This document shows positions 28,392 to 42,076 of a stretch of 64,000 bases of DNA, piece after piece; the stretch's first letter is position 1; each line of letters starts with the position of its first letter. The notes beneath the pieces are model-generated. The model searched no databases. It was not told the DNA's origin and saw only the letters and a program-made list of their open reading frames with translations. Both the position numbers and the translations under genes were made by a program. This DNA comes from Pelagibacterium luteolum. GTDB taxonomy: Bacteria; Pseudomonadota; Alphaproteobacteria; Rhizobiales; Devosiaceae. The stretch covers positions 124,001-188,000 of the forward strand of contig NZ_FNCS01000005.1 in NCBI RefSeq assembly GCF_900100665.1, written 5' to 3'.

Positions 28392-28862
28392 GGGAGAGGG
28401 ATGCCGCTCGATTTTCGGTCGTTTGCGTAACCACCAATGAATGTAACCGGCGGCTTCCGGCGCTGTTGCGGTCGTATTGCCCCCTTCCCGACCACTGCAA
28501 AGCGGTAATTGAGCAGGTCTCAAGTCTGTGCGAACCACCCCCCGGACGCAGTGAGAGATTTCAAATTATTCTGACAACGCCATGGATTGTCCGTTATCAT
28601 GCAATCATCTCAAAAGCTCATTCGTACTTAGCTGGTAGACTCGCCGTTGTTCATCGCCGATGCAATCAGCGCCATCGTAGGGCTTTCAATGATGCAAGGT
28701 ATCATCGACAGCCCGTTCAGCGACCACTGGAACGCCCTGAGTTACCGGCGTTTCTAAACAACGTCGTCCGCCTCCATCACAAGTCCCTGCAAGACGATCC
28801 GGCGCGCGCCTGACCTGAAACCTGCGATATACTTACTTTGAAAGGGCGCAATTCCGCGCTTG
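28392..28862. other. Intergenic region without recognised gene
   Basis: About 470 bases between the GGDEF relic and the queF stop. Open frames here (for example 28466-28813) lack a good ribosome site, protein-like composition or recognisable motifs. The middle (about 28560-28650) is noticeably more AT-rich than the surroundings. I see no tRNA, transposase or clear terminator. Confidence 0.5.
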
Positions 28863-29324
28863 CTATCCGCGCCCACGATAGGTGGGGACGCCGGTTTCTG
28901 GAAGCCAGACATGTTCGGGTGGTCGGCCGGTCTGCCAGAAAACATCGATCGGGATACCGCCACGCGGATACCAATACCCTCCGATCCGCAGCCACCTCGG
29001 TTCCAAAAGGGCGGTCAATCGACGTCCGATCGAGACCGTGCAGTCTTCATGAAAGGCGCCGTGGTTGCGGAAAGAGGTGAGGTAGAGTTTCAGCGATTTG
29101 GACTCGACCAGCCAGTCGCCAGGCACGTAGTCGATGACGAGATGGGCGAAGTCGGGTTGCCCGGTAACGGGGCAAAGGGACGTGAACTCGGGGGCCGTAA
29201 ATCTCGCGACATAGTCGGTGTCCGCCTGCGGATTTGGCACCCGCTCCAGCACGGCCTGTTCCGGGCTTTCGGCCGCTCGGACATCGCGACCGAGTTGGGT
29301 AACATCGAGAGGGTTCGCGTTCAT
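28863..29324 (-). CDS. queF: NADPH-dependent 7-cyano-7-deazaguanine reductase QueF
   Basis: A 153-residue unimodular (short-form) QueF that reduces preQ0 to preQ1 in queuosine synthesis. The active-site Cys51 ([13 protein letters not shown]), Asp58 and His92 (HGAFHE) are present. The NADPH-binding ESKSLKLY motif at residues 74-81 is intact. GGAG precedes the ATG. It overlaps the stop of the small membrane protein gene upstream by 3 bases. The queC, queD and queE genes needed to supply preQ0 lie 8 kb away at 37194-38982. Confidence 0.96.
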   Translation of the reverse strand: MNANPLDVTQLGRDVRAAESPEQAVLERVPNPQADTDYVARFTAPEFTSLCPVTGQPDFAHLVIDYVPGDWLVESKSLKLYLTSFRNHGAFHEDCTVSIGRRLTALLEPRWLRIGGYWYPRGGIPIDVFWQTGRPPEHVWLPETGVPTYRGRG

Positions 29325-29560
29325 GTGCGGGCTCCTTCACATGCCTTTGCGGTTCGCGCGGGGCCCCGGCGCCGCGCCGGTGCGAGACCGGCGATCAACA
29401 TGCCGCTGGGCGCCATCAGCCCCTGCATCACCAGTGCACCGGTGCCGTAAATCGACCGAACATGGTCCATCATCCAACTTGAGAGGGAAAAGTTTAGCGT
29501 AAGCGCGGCACCTAGGGCAAAGCCCCCGATACGCCGCTTCGTATCAAGACGTTGTGACAT
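29321..29560 (-). CDS. Small membrane-associated protein upstream of queF
   Basis: A 79-residue protein starting [20 protein letters not shown] with AGGAG 6-7 nt upstream. It has a hydrophobic segment ([18 protein letters not shown]) and a second weaker one ([19 protein letters not shown]), then a basic tail. Its stop overlaps the queF start, so the two are co-translated. A queuosine-precursor transporter would be larger (YhhQ about 220 residues), so I assign no function. Confidence 0.6.
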   Translation of the reverse strand: MSQRLDTKRRIGGFALGAALTLNFSLSSWMMDHVRSIYGTGALVMQGLMAPSGMLIAGLAPARRRGPARTAKACEGART

Positions 29561-29736
29561 CAATTTCTCCTGTTGCCGGCAAAACAGACCTGCACGTGGC
29601 TTGGTTATGCGCGCGCCATCGCGAGAGCAAGGCCTTGCGTGTTCATTGGCTTTTGCCCTTTTTATTGAGAACACCGATCATCGTCTGCGGCTGGTCTCCC
29701 GGGCTGGCTCGATCTCGGATCATAACCCGCGTCAGG

Positions 29737-30507
<771 letters not shown>

Positions 30508-30519
30508 TCAAGAGGTCAT

Positions 30520-30670
30520 CTGGCCGGTCTTCTGACTTGGGATCATCCCCGGCGGGCGCCTTCCCGGCTTGCGCCAGTGGCATATGCCCAACAGGTCCCC
30601 CGCACAGCGCTGGGCACGTCGCGGATTTCAACCGCGTTCCCGATTCTCCTGCAGAAGCAGGCACCAGATT
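30520..30670 (-). promoter_or_regulatory. Cobalamin riboswitch controlling bluB
   Basis: Read on the minus strand: AATCGGGAACGCGGTTGAA, then a C/G-rich segment, the B12 box GCCACTGGCGC (30571-30581 on plus), GCCGGGAAGGC, and the closing AAGTCAGAAGACCGGCC. This is the ordered conserved core of the adenosylcobalamin element. A further stem (AGCTGG/CCAGCT) lies between the aptamer and the bluB ribosome site, a likely expression platform. Confidence 0.94.
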
Positions 30671-30715
30671 TGGCGCCTATAGCGCGCAAGGTGCGCTGTG
30701 GCAAGACGGCGGTGA

Positions 30716-33732
<3,017 letters not shown>

Positions 33733-33749
<17 letters not shown>

Positions 33750-33930
33750 CGGCGCCGAGCGGCAGCTCGCGGCGAGCCGCCTCGACGAGGCGCTCGACGC
33801 GCTGGGCTACAAAGGCGCCATCATTGCCACTGCCGTCAACGGACGGTTCGTGCCCTCGGCTCGCCGGGCGAACACGCACCTCGCCGAGGGCGACAGTCTC
33901 GAAGTGCTCGCCCCCATGCAGGGAGGCTGA
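33733..33930 (+). CDS. thiS: Sulfur carrier protein ThiS
   Basis: A 65-residue ubiquitin-fold carrier ending in the required Gly-Gly (APMQGG). ThiF adenylates this terminus, which is converted to thiocarboxylate and donates sulfur to thiazole. The body shows the ThiS pattern: MRILLNGAERQLA, a helix, then ATAVNGRFVP and EGDSLEVLAPMQGG. It overlaps the thiO end and is followed by thiG after 3 bp. Confidence 0.95.
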
Positions 33931-33933
33931 GAC

Positions 33934-34704
33934 ATGGACTTTTATGGCATTGAGCTGTCCTCTCGCCTCCTCCTGGGCACGGCCCGTTATCCCTCGCCCA
34001 AAATCCTCGAGGCGGCGGTGCGTGCTTCACGGGCCGAAATCGTCACTGTGTCGCTCAGGCGCGAAGGCGGGGAGCAACGGGCCGGCCAGGCGTTCTGGTC
34101 CTTCATCAGCGAACTGGGTATCCGCGTCCTGCCCAATACGGCAGGTTGCCATTCGGTCAAGGAGGCAGTGACCACGGCCCATATGGCGCGCGAACTGTTC
34201 GGCACGACCTGGATCAAGCTCGAAGTGATCGGAGAGGCCGATACACTGCAACCCGATGTGTTCGGTCTGGTAGAAGCTGCACGCATCCTCACCGAGGACG
34301 GGTTCGACGTCTTTCCTTATACGACCGAAGACCTGGTCGTAGCCGAACGGCTGCTCGAGGCGGGTTGCCGGATATTGATGCCCTGGGGCGCCCCGATCGG
34401 ATCGGCGCGTGGGCTCAACAACATCTTCGGGTTGCGCGCCATGCGGGCCCACTTCCCCGATGTGCCCCTGGTTATCGATGCCGGCCTCGGCCTGCCCTCG
34501 CACGCGGCAGCAGCAATGGAATTGGGCTATGACGCTGTGCTGCTCAATACCGCCATCGCCGAGGCGGGCGACCCGGTCCGAATGGCTGAGGCCTTTGCCC
34601 TCGCCGTGGACGCGGGCCGGCTAGCCCACGCCGCCTCCCCTATGGAGCCGCGCGACATGGCGGCGCCCTCGACCCCGGTCGTGGGCAAGGCGATCCTCGC
34701 ATGA
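33934..34704 (+). CDS. thiG: Thiazole synthase ThiG
   Basis: A 256-residue TIM-barrel enzyme that joins DXP, dehydroglycine and ThiS thiocarboxylate into the thiazole phosphate. Landmarks are [16 protein letters not shown], the [11 protein letters not shown] stretch and the Schiff-base Lys in [11 protein letters not shown]. Also present are [16 protein letters not shown] and the phosphate-binding [22 protein letters not shown] follows thiS by 3 bp, and the stop overlaps the thiE ATG by 4 bp. Confidence 0.97.
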   Translation: MDFYGIELSSRLLLGTARYPSPKILEAAVRASRAEIVTVSLRREGGEQRAGQAFWSFISELGIRVLPNTAGCHSVKEAVTTAHMARELFGTTWIKLEVIGEADTLQPDVFGLVEAARILTEDGFDVFPYTTEDLVVAERLLEAGCRILMPWGAPIGSARGLNNIFGLRAMRAHFPDVPLVIDAGLGLPSHAAAAMELGYDAVLLNTAIAEAGDPVRMAEAFALAVDAGRLAHAASPMEPRDMAAPSTPVVGKAILA

Positions 34705-35300
34705 CCCTTGATCGCTTCTATCCCGTGGTGCCCGATGCGGATTGGGTCGAGCGTCTGCTGACCTGGGGGGCAAAATTGATCCAGCTCCGCATCAAGGATT
34801 GCCCCGAGCCCGCGCTGCAGGCCCAAATTGAGCGCTCCAAAGCCGCCTGCGCGGCAGCAGGTGCACAATTGGTGGTCAATGACCATTGGCAATTGGCGCT
34901 CGATACCGGATGCGATTTCGTGCATCTGGGCCAGGAGGACCTGGCTGGGGCCGACATCGGCGCGCTGCGCCGCGCCGGGATACGCTTCGGCGTCAGCACA
35001 CATGACCATGCCGAACTGGACCGGGCTCTGGTCGAAGCGCCCCATTATGTAGCTCTGGGGCCCATTTATCCCACCCAGCTCAAAAAGATGCCTTGGGCGC
35101 CCCAGGGACTGGAGCGAATCGCAGAGTGGAAGCGCCGCGTGGGTGCCCGGCCGCTGGTGGCCATCGGCGGGCTGACCGTGGCGCGGGCCGAACTCTGCGT
35201 GGCCGCCGGCGCCGATTGCGTCGCAGTTGTGGGCGACATCGTGCGTCATCCCGAACCCTCCCTCCAGGCGCGTGCCTGGCTCACGGCAACGAGGCCCTGA
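34701..35300 (+). CDS. thiE: Thiamine-phosphate synthase ThiE
   Basis: A 199-residue TIM-barrel enzyme that couples HMP-pyrophosphate with thiazole phosphate to give thiamine phosphate. Visible motifs are IQLRIKD at the pyrophosphate site, [42 protein letters not shown] and the C-terminal [22 protein letters not shown]. Length is slightly short but all core strands are present. The ATG overlaps the thiG stop. Confidence 0.94.
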   Translation: MTLDRFYPVVPDADWVERLLTWGAKLIQLRIKDCPEPALQAQIERSKAACAAAGAQLVVNDHWQLALDTGCDFVHLGQEDLAGADIGALRRAGIRFGVSTHDHAELDRALVEAPHYVALGPIYPTQLKKMPWAPQGLERIAEWKRRVGARPLVAIGGLTVARAELCVAAGADCVAVVGDIVRHPEPSLQARAWLTATRP

Positions 35301-35301
35301 C

Positions 35302-36276
35302 ATGACCGATCGCTATATCCGCCAGACGACGCTGGCCGAAATCGGAGCCGCCGGACAAGCAAGGCTCGCCGCCGCCAAGGTGCTTGTCGTGGGCGCCGGC
35401 GGCCTCGGTTCGTCGGTCCTGCAGATCCTGGCGGGCGCCGGCATCGGCGAGATTGTCATCGTCGACCACGATCATGTCGAGGTCACCAATCTGCATCGGC
35501 AGCCGCTCTACGGCATGGACGACATCGGAGCTCCAAAGGCGAAGGCGGCGCGAAGGGCCCTGCTCCGTGCCAATCCCGGCATCGTCGTCACGGCCAGATC
35601 GGAGCGCCTGACGCCGAGCAATGCCGTCGCCTTGGTCCACGAGGCGAGCATCGTCATCGACGCCGCCGACAATTTTTCCGTGACCTATACCCTGTCCGAC
35701 CGATGCCGGGCCCTGGACAAGCCATTGGTCAGCGCGTCGGTACTCGGCCTGTCCGGCTATGTCGGCGCTTATTGCGGCGGCGCGCCGAGTTATCGCGCGG
35801 TCTTTCCCGATGCACCGGAGATGGCCGGCAGTTGTGCCAGCGTCGGCGTGCTGGGTTCTGCCGTAGCGACCCTGGGTAGTCTCCAGGCCCATATGGCGCT
35901 TCACCTGCTGCTCGATCTCAAGCCCCGCGTGCTGGGCCGTGTGATCAGCTTTGACGGACACAGGATGCAGTTCGGTGGGTTCCGTTTTACCGATTGCCCA
36001 GAGCCTGAGCACGCAGCGCCGTTCATCGGACTGACGGACCTCGCCCCAAATGACATTGTCATCGACTTGCGCGGCGTCGTCGAAGCCCCTACCCCGCCGC
36101 GTACCGACGCGCTCCGCCTGACGCCGGCGGATGTCGACCAATTGGCGTCGGCGCAAAGCGATGCACGCATCGTGCTCTGCTGCCGTAGCGGGCAGCGGGC
36201 CCTGCGGGCTGCAGGACGGTTGCAGCTCCTGGGTCGGCACAATCTGGCGCTGGTAGCGATCGGAGACGTGACGTGA
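35302..36276 (+). CDS. thiF: ThiF/MoeB-type adenylyltransferase with C-terminal rhodanese domain
   Basis: A 324-residue two-domain protein. The N-terminal E1-like domain carries the ATP-binding [17 protein letters not shown] at about residue 29, the Asp/Arg signature [11 protein letters not shown], and a cysteine in [11 protein letters not shown]. The last ~75 residues form a rhodanese-like domain with a cysteine active loop ([12 protein letters not shown]). The classical CxxC zinc pairs of ThiF and MoeB are not evident. It would adenylate ThiS and may also deliver sulfur from the rhodanese cysteine. Its stop overlaps the thiD GTG by 4 bp. A MoeB role is less likely given the context. Confidence 0.9.
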   Translation: MTDRYIRQTTLAEIGAAGQARLAAAKVLVVGAGGLGSSVLQILAGAGIGEIVIVDHDHVEVTNLHRQPLYGMDDIGAPKAKAARRALLRANPGIVVTARSERLTPSNAVALVHEASIVIDAADNFSVTYTLSDRCRALDKPLVSASVLGLSGYVGAYCGGAPSYRAVFPDAPEMAGSCASVGVLGSAVATLGSLQAHMALHLLLDLKPRVLGRVISFDGHRMQFGGFRFTDCPEPEHAAPFIGLTDLAPNDIVIDLRGVVEAPTPPRTDALRLTPADVDQLASAQSDARIVLCCRSGQRALRAAGRLQLLGRHNLALVAIGDVT

Positions 36277-37061
36277 CGCCCGTTGCGCTTACAGTCGCCG
36301 GCTCGGATTCGGGTGGCGGCGCGGGTATCCAGGCGGATCTCAGGACGTTTGCGGCGTTTGGAGTCTTCGGAACCAGCGCGATTACGGCGGTGACGGCGCA
36401 AAACAGCATGCGCGTCGACGCTGTCCATGTAATACCGCCCGACGTCGTGGCGGCCCAGATCGACGCGGTGTTCGCCGATCTGGCCGTGAACTCGGTCAAG
36501 ATTGGCATGCTCGGCAGTGTCGATGTCATCGCCGCGGTCGCCGAACGCCTGACACTGCACGAAGCCAGCGGGATCGTCCTCGACCCGGTTCTCGCCGCAA
36601 CGAGCGGCGCGCGCTTGTTGCCGGAGCGGGCTCTTGACGCGCTGATCACACAGCTGTTGCCCAAAGCCCATTTGCTTACGCCCAACCTACCCGAGGCAGC
36701 CGCCTTGACCTGTTCGTCGGTGGCCGAGGACGAGGCCGCGGTGATCGTCCAGGCCAGGAAACTGCTCGCGATGGGACCGCAGGCGGTTCTGATTAAGGGC
36801 GGCCATGATGTGGGAAGGCAAAGTACCGACGTGCTTGTTGACGCTGATGGCGTCACCCGCTTCGACGCAGAGCGTCTGGATGTCGGTGACATTCACGGCG
36901 GGGGCTGTGTTCTGTCCTCGGCAATCGCTGCGGGCCTGGCTCAGGGCCTGCCGCTCGCGGCCTCAATTGCCCAAGCCAAGCACCTCGTATCCCGCACCCT
37001 CGCAGTGGCATCGCGCCAAACATTGGGCTCGGGTGCCCTGTTGCTGCATCCGATCAGCTGA
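36273..37061 (+). CDS. thiD: Hydroxymethylpyrimidine/phosphomethylpyrimidine kinase ThiD
   Basis: A 262-residue ribokinase-fold enzyme that phosphorylates HMP and HMP-phosphate to HMP-PP for ThiE. It begins (GTG) [20 protein letters not shown], the substrate-binding opening. Other landmarks are [42 protein letters not shown] and the catalytic-base region [18 protein letters not shown]. In that last stretch the usual GTGC anion hole reads GGGC. It closes the thi operon, with the downstream queC 132 bp away. Confidence 0.95.
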   Translation: MTPVALTVAGSDSGGGAGIQADLRTFAAFGVFGTSAITAVTAQNSMRVDAVHVIPPDVVAAQIDAVFADLAVNSVKIGMLGSVDVIAAVAERLTLHEASGIVLDPVLAATSGARLLPERALDALITQLLPKAHLLTPNLPEAAALTCSSVAEDEAAVIVQARKLLAMGPQAVLIKGGHDVGRQSTDVLVDADGVTRFDAERLDVGDIHGGGCVLSSAIAAGLAQGLPLAASIAQAKHLVSRTLAVASRQTLGSGALLLHPIS

Positions 37062-37193
37062 TCGTTGTGAACCCTTTGCCACGATGTCACAGCCTCCAGG
37101 CGCCCATTCACAAATCACTGCCGTTGGCGTAGAGGGAAGCTAGAGCAATCTCCGGTCGCAGCCTTACCCGGTCAAAACAAGGGATCCACATCT

Positions 37194-37892
37194 ATGAAGA
37201 CTATCGTCATCTGCTCCGGCGGATTGGACTCGGTTTCGCTCGCGCACAAGGTAGCGGCCGAGCAAACTCTCACGGGCCTCGTTTCGTTCGACTACGGACA
37301 GCGGCACAGCAAGGAACTCGGCTTTGCCGCGGCCTGCGCACAACGGCTTGGCGTCCCCCACCAGATCATCGATATCCGTGACATTGGACGCCAACTCAGC
37401 GGTTCCGCACTCACCGACGATGTTGCCGTTCCCGATGGACATTATGCCGAAGAGTCGATGAGGATCACGGTAGTGCCCAATCGCAACGCCATCATGCTGA
37501 CGATAGCCTTCGGCGTCGCAGCTGCACGACATGACGAGGCCGTCGGTGTTGCTGTCCATGGCGGCGACCATTTCATCTATCCCGATTGCCGGCCCGACTT
37601 TATCGACGCTTTCCAGGCGATGCAGAACCACGCGCTCGACGGCTATGCCGATGTCCGCCTCTACGCTCCGTTCGTCAACATATCCAAAGCCGATATCGTG
37701 ACCGAGGGCGCTCGGCACCTAACCCCCTTCGATCAAACCTGGTCGTGCTATAAGGGGGGTGACGTGCACTGCGGGCGATGCGGCACCTGTGTCGAGCGGC
37801 GGGAAGCGTTCGACCTGGCGCGGCTTCAGGACCCCACTGAATATGCCGATTCGGATTTCTGGCGCGCCGCCGTGCAGGCAAGACACGCATGA
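37194..37892 (+). CDS. queC: 7-cyano-7-deazaguanine synthase QueC
   Basis: A 232-residue ATP-dependent enzyme that turns carboxy-deazaguanine into preQ0. The PP-loop is CSGGLDSVSLA at residue 7. FDYGQRHSKEL follows, and VPNRNAIMLTIAFGVAAAR lies near residue 98. The C-terminal zinc site is CYKGGDVHCGRCGTCVERRE, four cysteines. It is the first gene of queCDE, with queD overlapping by 4 bp. The upstream 132 bp show no convincing preQ1 riboswitch. Confidence 0.96.
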   Translation: MKTIVICSGGLDSVSLAHKVAAEQTLTGLVSFDYGQRHSKELGFAAACAQRLGVPHQIIDIRDIGRQLSGSALTDDVAVPDGHYAEESMRITVVPNRNAIMLTIAFGVAAARHDEAVGVAVHGGDHFIYPDCRPDFIDAFQAMQNHALDGYADVRLYAPFVNISKADIVTEGARHLTPFDQTWSCYKGGDVHCGRCGTCVERREAFDLARLQDPTEYADSDFWRAAVQARHA

Positions 37893-38248
37893 CCTATCGC
37901 ATCACCAAGGAATTCCATTTCTCCGCGTCCCACCAGCTCGTGTCGCTTCCGTCCGACCACCAGTGCGCCCGCCTGCATGGCCACAACTACATCGTCGAGG
38001 TCGAATTGAAGGCTGATGAGCTCAATGAGCATGGCTTCGTGCGGGACTATCAGGATTTGTCGGTGCTCAAGCACTATATCGACACCGCCTTCGACCACCG
38101 CCATCTCAACGACGTGCTAGGGCACGGCAGGGTTACCGCCGAGTGCCTGGCCAAGCACTTCTTTGATTGGTGCAAGACGCGCCTCCCCGAGGTTTCGGCT
38201 GTACGCGTCAGCGAAACGGCCAAGACATGGGCGGAATACCGTCCATGA
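37889..38248 (+). CDS. queD: 6-carboxy-5,6,7,8-tetrahydropterin synthase QueD
   Basis: A 119-residue T-fold enzyme that converts dihydroneopterin triphosphate to carboxytetrahydropterin. The zinc ligands are His15 in FSASHQL and the pair in [18 protein letters not shown] and DHRHLND match the family. It overlaps queC by 4 bp and queE by 4 bp. Confidence 0.95.
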   Translation: MTYRITKEFHFSASHQLVSLPSDHQCARLHGHNYIVEVELKADELNEHGFVRDYQDLSVLKHYIDTAFDHRHLNDVLGHGRVTAECLAKHFFDWCKTRLPEVSAVRVSETAKTWAEYRP

Positions 38249-38982
38249 AGCATGTGAACGCCCCAACCATCCGCGTCAGCGAGATTTTCGGCCCGACCAT
38301 TCAGGGCGAGGGCCTGCTCATTGGCCTGCCGACCGTATTCGTGCGGACAGGAGGGTGCGACTATCGATGCTCGTGGTGCGACAGCTTGCACGCCGTCGAA
38401 AATCGCTTTCGCGGCGACTGGGAGGCGATGACGGCGGAGCAGATTTGGGAACGTGTCCGCGCCCTGTCCGGCGGTAATCCATTGACGGTGTCGCTTTCGG
38501 GCGGCAACCCGGCTATCCAACCGCTAGGCGAACTGATCGCACTCGGCCATCAGGACGGCTATCGTTTTGCCCTTGAAACTCAAGGCTCGGTGGCGCGGGA
38601 GTGGTTCTCGACGCTGGATAGTCTTGTCTTGAGCCCCAAGCCGCCATCGAGCCAGATGAGCACCGACTGGGCAGCATTTGATGCATGTCTGGAGGCCGCG
38701 CAAAGCGGGCCGACGACCGTGCTCAAGCTCGTAGTCTTTGATGATGCTGACTATGCCTACGCCAAGGATGCCGCGGCGCGTTATCTGAACCTGCCAATCT
38801 ACCTTCAGCCCGGCAACCACACGCCACCCTCTCCCGATGCTGACGATGTAATTGTCGACGTCCCGGGGGTGATGAAGCGCACGGAATGGCTCGTCGACAA
38901 AGTCATCCAGGACCGCTGGTTCAGCGCGCGGGTCCTGCCTCAGCTTCATGTCCTGTTGTGGGGCAATGCCCGCGGCGTCTAG
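38245..38982 (+). CDS. queE: 7-carboxy-7-deazaguanine synthase QueE
   Basis: A 245-residue radical-SAM enzyme, the ring-contraction step of deazapurine synthesis. The cluster motif is CDYRCSWC (CxxxCxxC) in [18 protein letters not shown] near residue 39. The N-terminal [20 protein letters not shown] and the later [16 protein letters not shown] and [10 protein letters not shown] are typical. The ATG at 38245 overlaps the queD stop. The product feeds QueC, and preQ0 then goes to QueF at 28863. Confidence 0.95.
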   Translation: MKHVNAPTIRVSEIFGPTIQGEGLLIGLPTVFVRTGGCDYRCSWCDSLHAVENRFRGDWEAMTAEQIWERVRALSGGNPLTVSLSGGNPAIQPLGELIALGHQDGYRFALETQGSVAREWFSTLDSLVLSPKPPSSQMSTDWAAFDACLEAAQSGPTTVLKLVVFDDADYAYAKDAAARYLNLPIYLQPGNHTPPSPDADDVIVDVPGVMKRTEWLVDKVIQDRWFSARVLPQLHVLLWGNARGV

Positions 38983-39326
38983 GGATTTTGCCCAACAAGT
39001 CTGTCTAAGCATGAGAGCCTTCAACGTATCGGCAAAGCCGGTTTCGAGTCGCCTGACCATGCGTCACATGCCGGCATTGCGCGATGCTGGTCAGCAGATC
39101 GCGATGCTCCCACTTTGGACCACGTCACGGCAGCTCTGTTCGGCCAATCCGGCATCGACATTGATCTTGGTCGGAATGGCAACTTTCAAGAAGTCGAAAA
39201 GAGAGGGCGTACGGCCAGAACGGGGGCGCTTTGCGGTCTAAGTCGGGTTGCTCCTTGAATGGCCGCGTTCCCCACTTCGCTACCCAGAAGCGGTCAATCC
39301 GTTTTCCACCCCCAAACCCGACGCCC
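38983..39326. other. Intergenic region between queE and the ABC-F gene
   Basis: A 344-base convergent gap. The open frames are short and overlap queE or lack ribosome sites. I see no tRNA, no strong hairpin with a T-run and no mobile-element end. Confidence 0.5.
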
Positions 39327-40835
39327 CTACCCCGCCATCACCCTAAAAAATCCCTCGGCATCGTCCACTTCAATAAGCCGCCCCTTATCGATCAGCAGGA
39401 ACCGGTTTGCCACGTCGCGCACGAACGCCCTGTCGTGCGAGACGAGGACGCAGCTGGCCTCGTGGGCTTTGATCTCGTCGGCCAAAGCCTCCTGCCCTGC
39501 GATATCGACATGGTTGGTCGGTTCGTCGAGCAGATAGAAATTGGGCTCGATAAGGCGCAGAGCCAACAGCCCCAGTCGGGCCCGCTGGCCCGGCGATAGC
39601 CGGCCGATCGGGATCGCGTGCATGTCGATACCGACACCCGCGCCGGCCAAGAGCGCTCGCGTCCGCTGATCGTCAGGTCCGAGTGCGCTTATATAAGCGA
39701 AGGGCGATTCATCGGACGGCACGAAGTCGAGCGCCTGATCCATGTACCCGGTCACAAGGCTCGGCGTCGCCTTGATCCCGCCAACTGCCTCTCCGGCCAG
39801 CAAGACGCGTCGCAGCATTTCGATCAGCGTCGTCTTGCCGGTGCCATTGCGGCCCAGCAGCACGATCCGATCCCCCTGAAACAGGTGCAGCTTGGGGATC
39901 GAAAAGAGTTTCCGCCCATCCGGCGTTGCCACCGTAAGGTCCTCGAAGGCAACCAGCACCTTGGCGTGCGTGCCGCGATTGGCCAGCCGGATATCGCCGC
40001 TCCTTTCCTTATGCAGCGACTTGACCTGCGCCTCGATCTTTTCGGCCCGTTCGCGCAGCTGTTTTTGCTTTTTCTGTAAAAGGTCGCTGCCCGAATTGAT
40101 GCCGATATTTTTGAGCTTTGCCGATTGCTGACGCAGTTGAGACGCTTCTTTCAGCTCGCGCTCACGTTTGACTGCATCGCTTTCATCTTCCAGCGCCAGC
40201 GCGTCGCGGGCTCGCGAATAGGGCAGCGCGAAATAGCGCGACTGATCCGGCCGCAGAAAAAGCGTGCGGTTGGTCACCGCGTCGAGAAATCCCCGGTCGT
40301 GGCTCGAAATGAGCACAGGAACCTCACCGATCCCCGCAAACCAGTTCTCGAGCAACAGGATTTTTTCGAGATCGAGGTGATTGGTCGGCTCGTCCAGCAC
40401 CAGCACGTCGGGATCGGCCACCCAGGCCCGCGCCAAAAGCATCAGCCGCTGCCAGCCGCCGCTCAATTGCCTTACGGGCAAGAGCCGGATGTCGTCGGGC
40501 GTCGATAGCGAATCGAGCACCACGTCCACCCGCCAGCTTTCGCTGGCCAGCATCTCGGCATTGAGCCCGCTCGCCACGGCATCGAACATCGATGCACCCG
40601 TCAGCGTCTTGGGCACGTCCTGGGGCACATAGCCGACCCGAGCGCCGCGCGACAGCGTCAGCGAACCGGTGCTGAGTTCGTTCTCACCCGTGATGCATTT
40701 GAGCAGCGTCGTCTTGCCCGCACCATTGGCAGCGACGACACCCACGCGGTCGCCCGGACCGATGGAGAGCGTCAGATTGGAAAAGAGGGACGTCTTTGCG
40801 GTGTAGCCCGCATCCTTGAGAGCGATCGTCGTCAT
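39327..40835 (-). CDS. ABC-F family ATPase
   Basis: A 502-residue soluble protein with two ABC domains and no membrane segment. The first has Walker A AANGAGKTTLLKC and signature LSGGWQRLMLLARAW, with Walker B DVLVLDEPTNHLD. A long charged linker (SDAVKRERELKEASQLRQ onward, about residues 215-290) follows. The second has Walker A GRNGTGKTTLIEM, signature LSPGQRARLGLLAL and Walker B FYLLDEPTNHVD. ABC-F proteins act on ribosomes, either as translation factors or as antibiotic-protection proteins. The subfamily cannot be settled by eye. Start chosen at MTTIALKDAGY, not a longer frame. Confidence 0.9.
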   Translation of the reverse strand: MTTIALKDAGYTAKTSLFSNLTLSIGPGDRVGVVAANGAGKTTLLKCITGENELSTGSLTLSRGARVGYVPQDVPKTLTGASMFDAVASGLNAEMLASESWRVDVVLDSLSTPDDIRLLPVRQLSGGWQRLMLLARAWVADPDVLVLDEPTNHLDLEKILLLENWFAGIGEVPVLISSHDRGFLDAVTNRTLFLRPDQSRYFALPYSRARDALALEDESDAVKRERELKEASQLRQQSAKLKNIGINSGSDLLQKKQKQLRERAEKIEAQVKSLHKERSGDIRLANRGTHAKVLVAFEDLTVATPDGRKLFSIPKLHLFQGDRIVLLGRNGTGKTTLIEMLRRVLLAGEAVGGIKATPSLVTGYMDQALDFVPSDESPFAYISALGPDDQRTRALLAGAGVGIDMHAIPIGRLSPGQRARLGLLALRLIEPNFYLLDEPTNHVDIAGQEALADEIKAHEASCVLVSHDRAFVRDVANRFLLIDKGRLIEVDDAEGFFRVMAG

Positions 40836-41112
40836 GGTGAAATCTCGAAATCGTCGGCCGCCTATAGCGGCTCCATGTCGTTGGTCGCGTTCGGCACAAA
40901 ATTCTTGGGCCACGCGACAGCGATCAGGGCAGATCCCTACCGATTTCAAGCATAAAGCATGCGGTGTCGATCAGCCCTGCAACCTCAATTGCAGGGCAAG
41001 GACAGGTCCGCGCGAATATTGATACCTCAAACTCAAGAACTGAGCGGTGCTCATCGTACACATTCTCCGATCTCGAGCCATATATGCATGGTTACGCGGG
41101 GTCGAATCAAGC

Positions 41113-42015
41113 TCAGTTTGCGATCTTTGGCGCATACTTCTGAGCCAGCATAAGCGCCGCTTCACGATCGATATTGGCGTATTCCAGGACCCGTTTCGTG
41201 AGGAATCCGTGGCTGTCCATCTGCACCCCATGGGCCTCGATTATCGCCCGCGCATGAGCGGGTTGTAGCAGCTCGCGATAGTCCCGCGCCTCGGTTTTCC
41301 GGCCCCGTGTTTTCTGCGTTTCCGCCAGCAAACCAACTGCTGTGGTGATCGCTTTCTCATCGGCAGGGATGCGCATATGGGCAGCCAAACGCTTGAATTC
41401 CTTAGCCGAATCCTTGTGCAGATCCTCGAACCGGATCACGTTTACCGCAGGCTGGCGCTTGGCCGTCCAGCTCGCAACGTTCTGGCTCCAAGACCCCTGC
41501 GGCTCGGACACGAACTCGGGTCGCGACCGCACACGGCGGTCCACGGTCATCATCGCCTCGATGATCTTGAGCGGTTGCGCACCGGTCGATTCCACTAGCG
41601 CTGCCGCCACATCCAGTGGGTTGCGCACGATATAGGTCCCGCCGGCCGAAACTTTGGTATTGAAGGTCGGATGCCCATAGAACGTCCCACGCACCGCATG
41701 GGTCTTAACTACCGGAAATCCCTTGGGATTTCGCGCCAGCATCTCGTGCACCATGGGTCGCGCCGCGGCCACTTCTTCCTCGGCCAGCGCCTTGTGATCC
41801 TTGCCCGTCACTTCGGCATAAAGCCGTCCTGCGGAGTCCAGCGGGATGATATTATCGATATTGCGCATATCGATCCGCTTTGGCGGATTGGGCTGGCTGA
41901 GCGCGATCATCAAGAAGATCCCCGACCGCACCCAATTGCTGCCCGATCGCGGATAGGACGCGACGAAGTACAGCGGACGAATGGGCTTTGATTGCAGCTC
42001 GGACAACGCGAACAC
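41113..42015 (-). CDS. Sulfotransferase domain protein
   Basis: A 300-residue soluble protein. The 5'-phosphosulfate-binding loop is VASYPRSGSNWVRSG near residue 18, and the 3'-phosphate site is TYIVRNPLDVAAALVES near residue 130. This is the PAPS-binding pair of the Sulfotransfer_1 family. It would move a sulfuryl group from PAPS to a hydroxyl or amine on an unknown small molecule or glycan. No PAPS-synthesis gene is adjacent. The possible small membrane protein at 42077 lies 61 bp upstream on the same strand. Confidence 0.88.
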   Translation of the reverse strand: MFALSELQSKPIRPLYFVASYPRSGSNWVRSGIFLMIALSQPNPPKRIDMRNIDNIIPLDSAGRLYAEVTGKDHKALAEEEVAAARPMVHEMLARNPKGFPVVKTHAVRGTFYGHPTFNTKVSAGGTYIVRNPLDVAAALVESTGAQPLKIIEAMMTVDRRVRSRPEFVSEPQGSWSQNVASWTAKRQPAVNVIRFEDLHKDSAKEFKRLAAHMRIPADEKAITTAVGLLAETQKTRGRKTEARDYRELLQPAHARAIIEAHGVQMDSHGFLTKRVLEYANIDREAALMLAQKYAPKIAN

Positions 42016-42076
42016 TCCCTGAAACAGAGCGTCCTAGTTAGCCCTGCGCGGTGGCCCGCGCAACACCTCTGCCAGT

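Noticed and set aside
28466-28813. A 115-codon plus-strand frame in the gap before queF
   Set aside because: No ribosome site, no motif and a Cys/Pro/His-rich composition. I could not link it to a transposase or any family.
37062-37193. Possible preQ1 riboswitch before queC
   Set aside because: I looked for the short preQ1-I stem and A-rich tail and found nothing convincing by eye.
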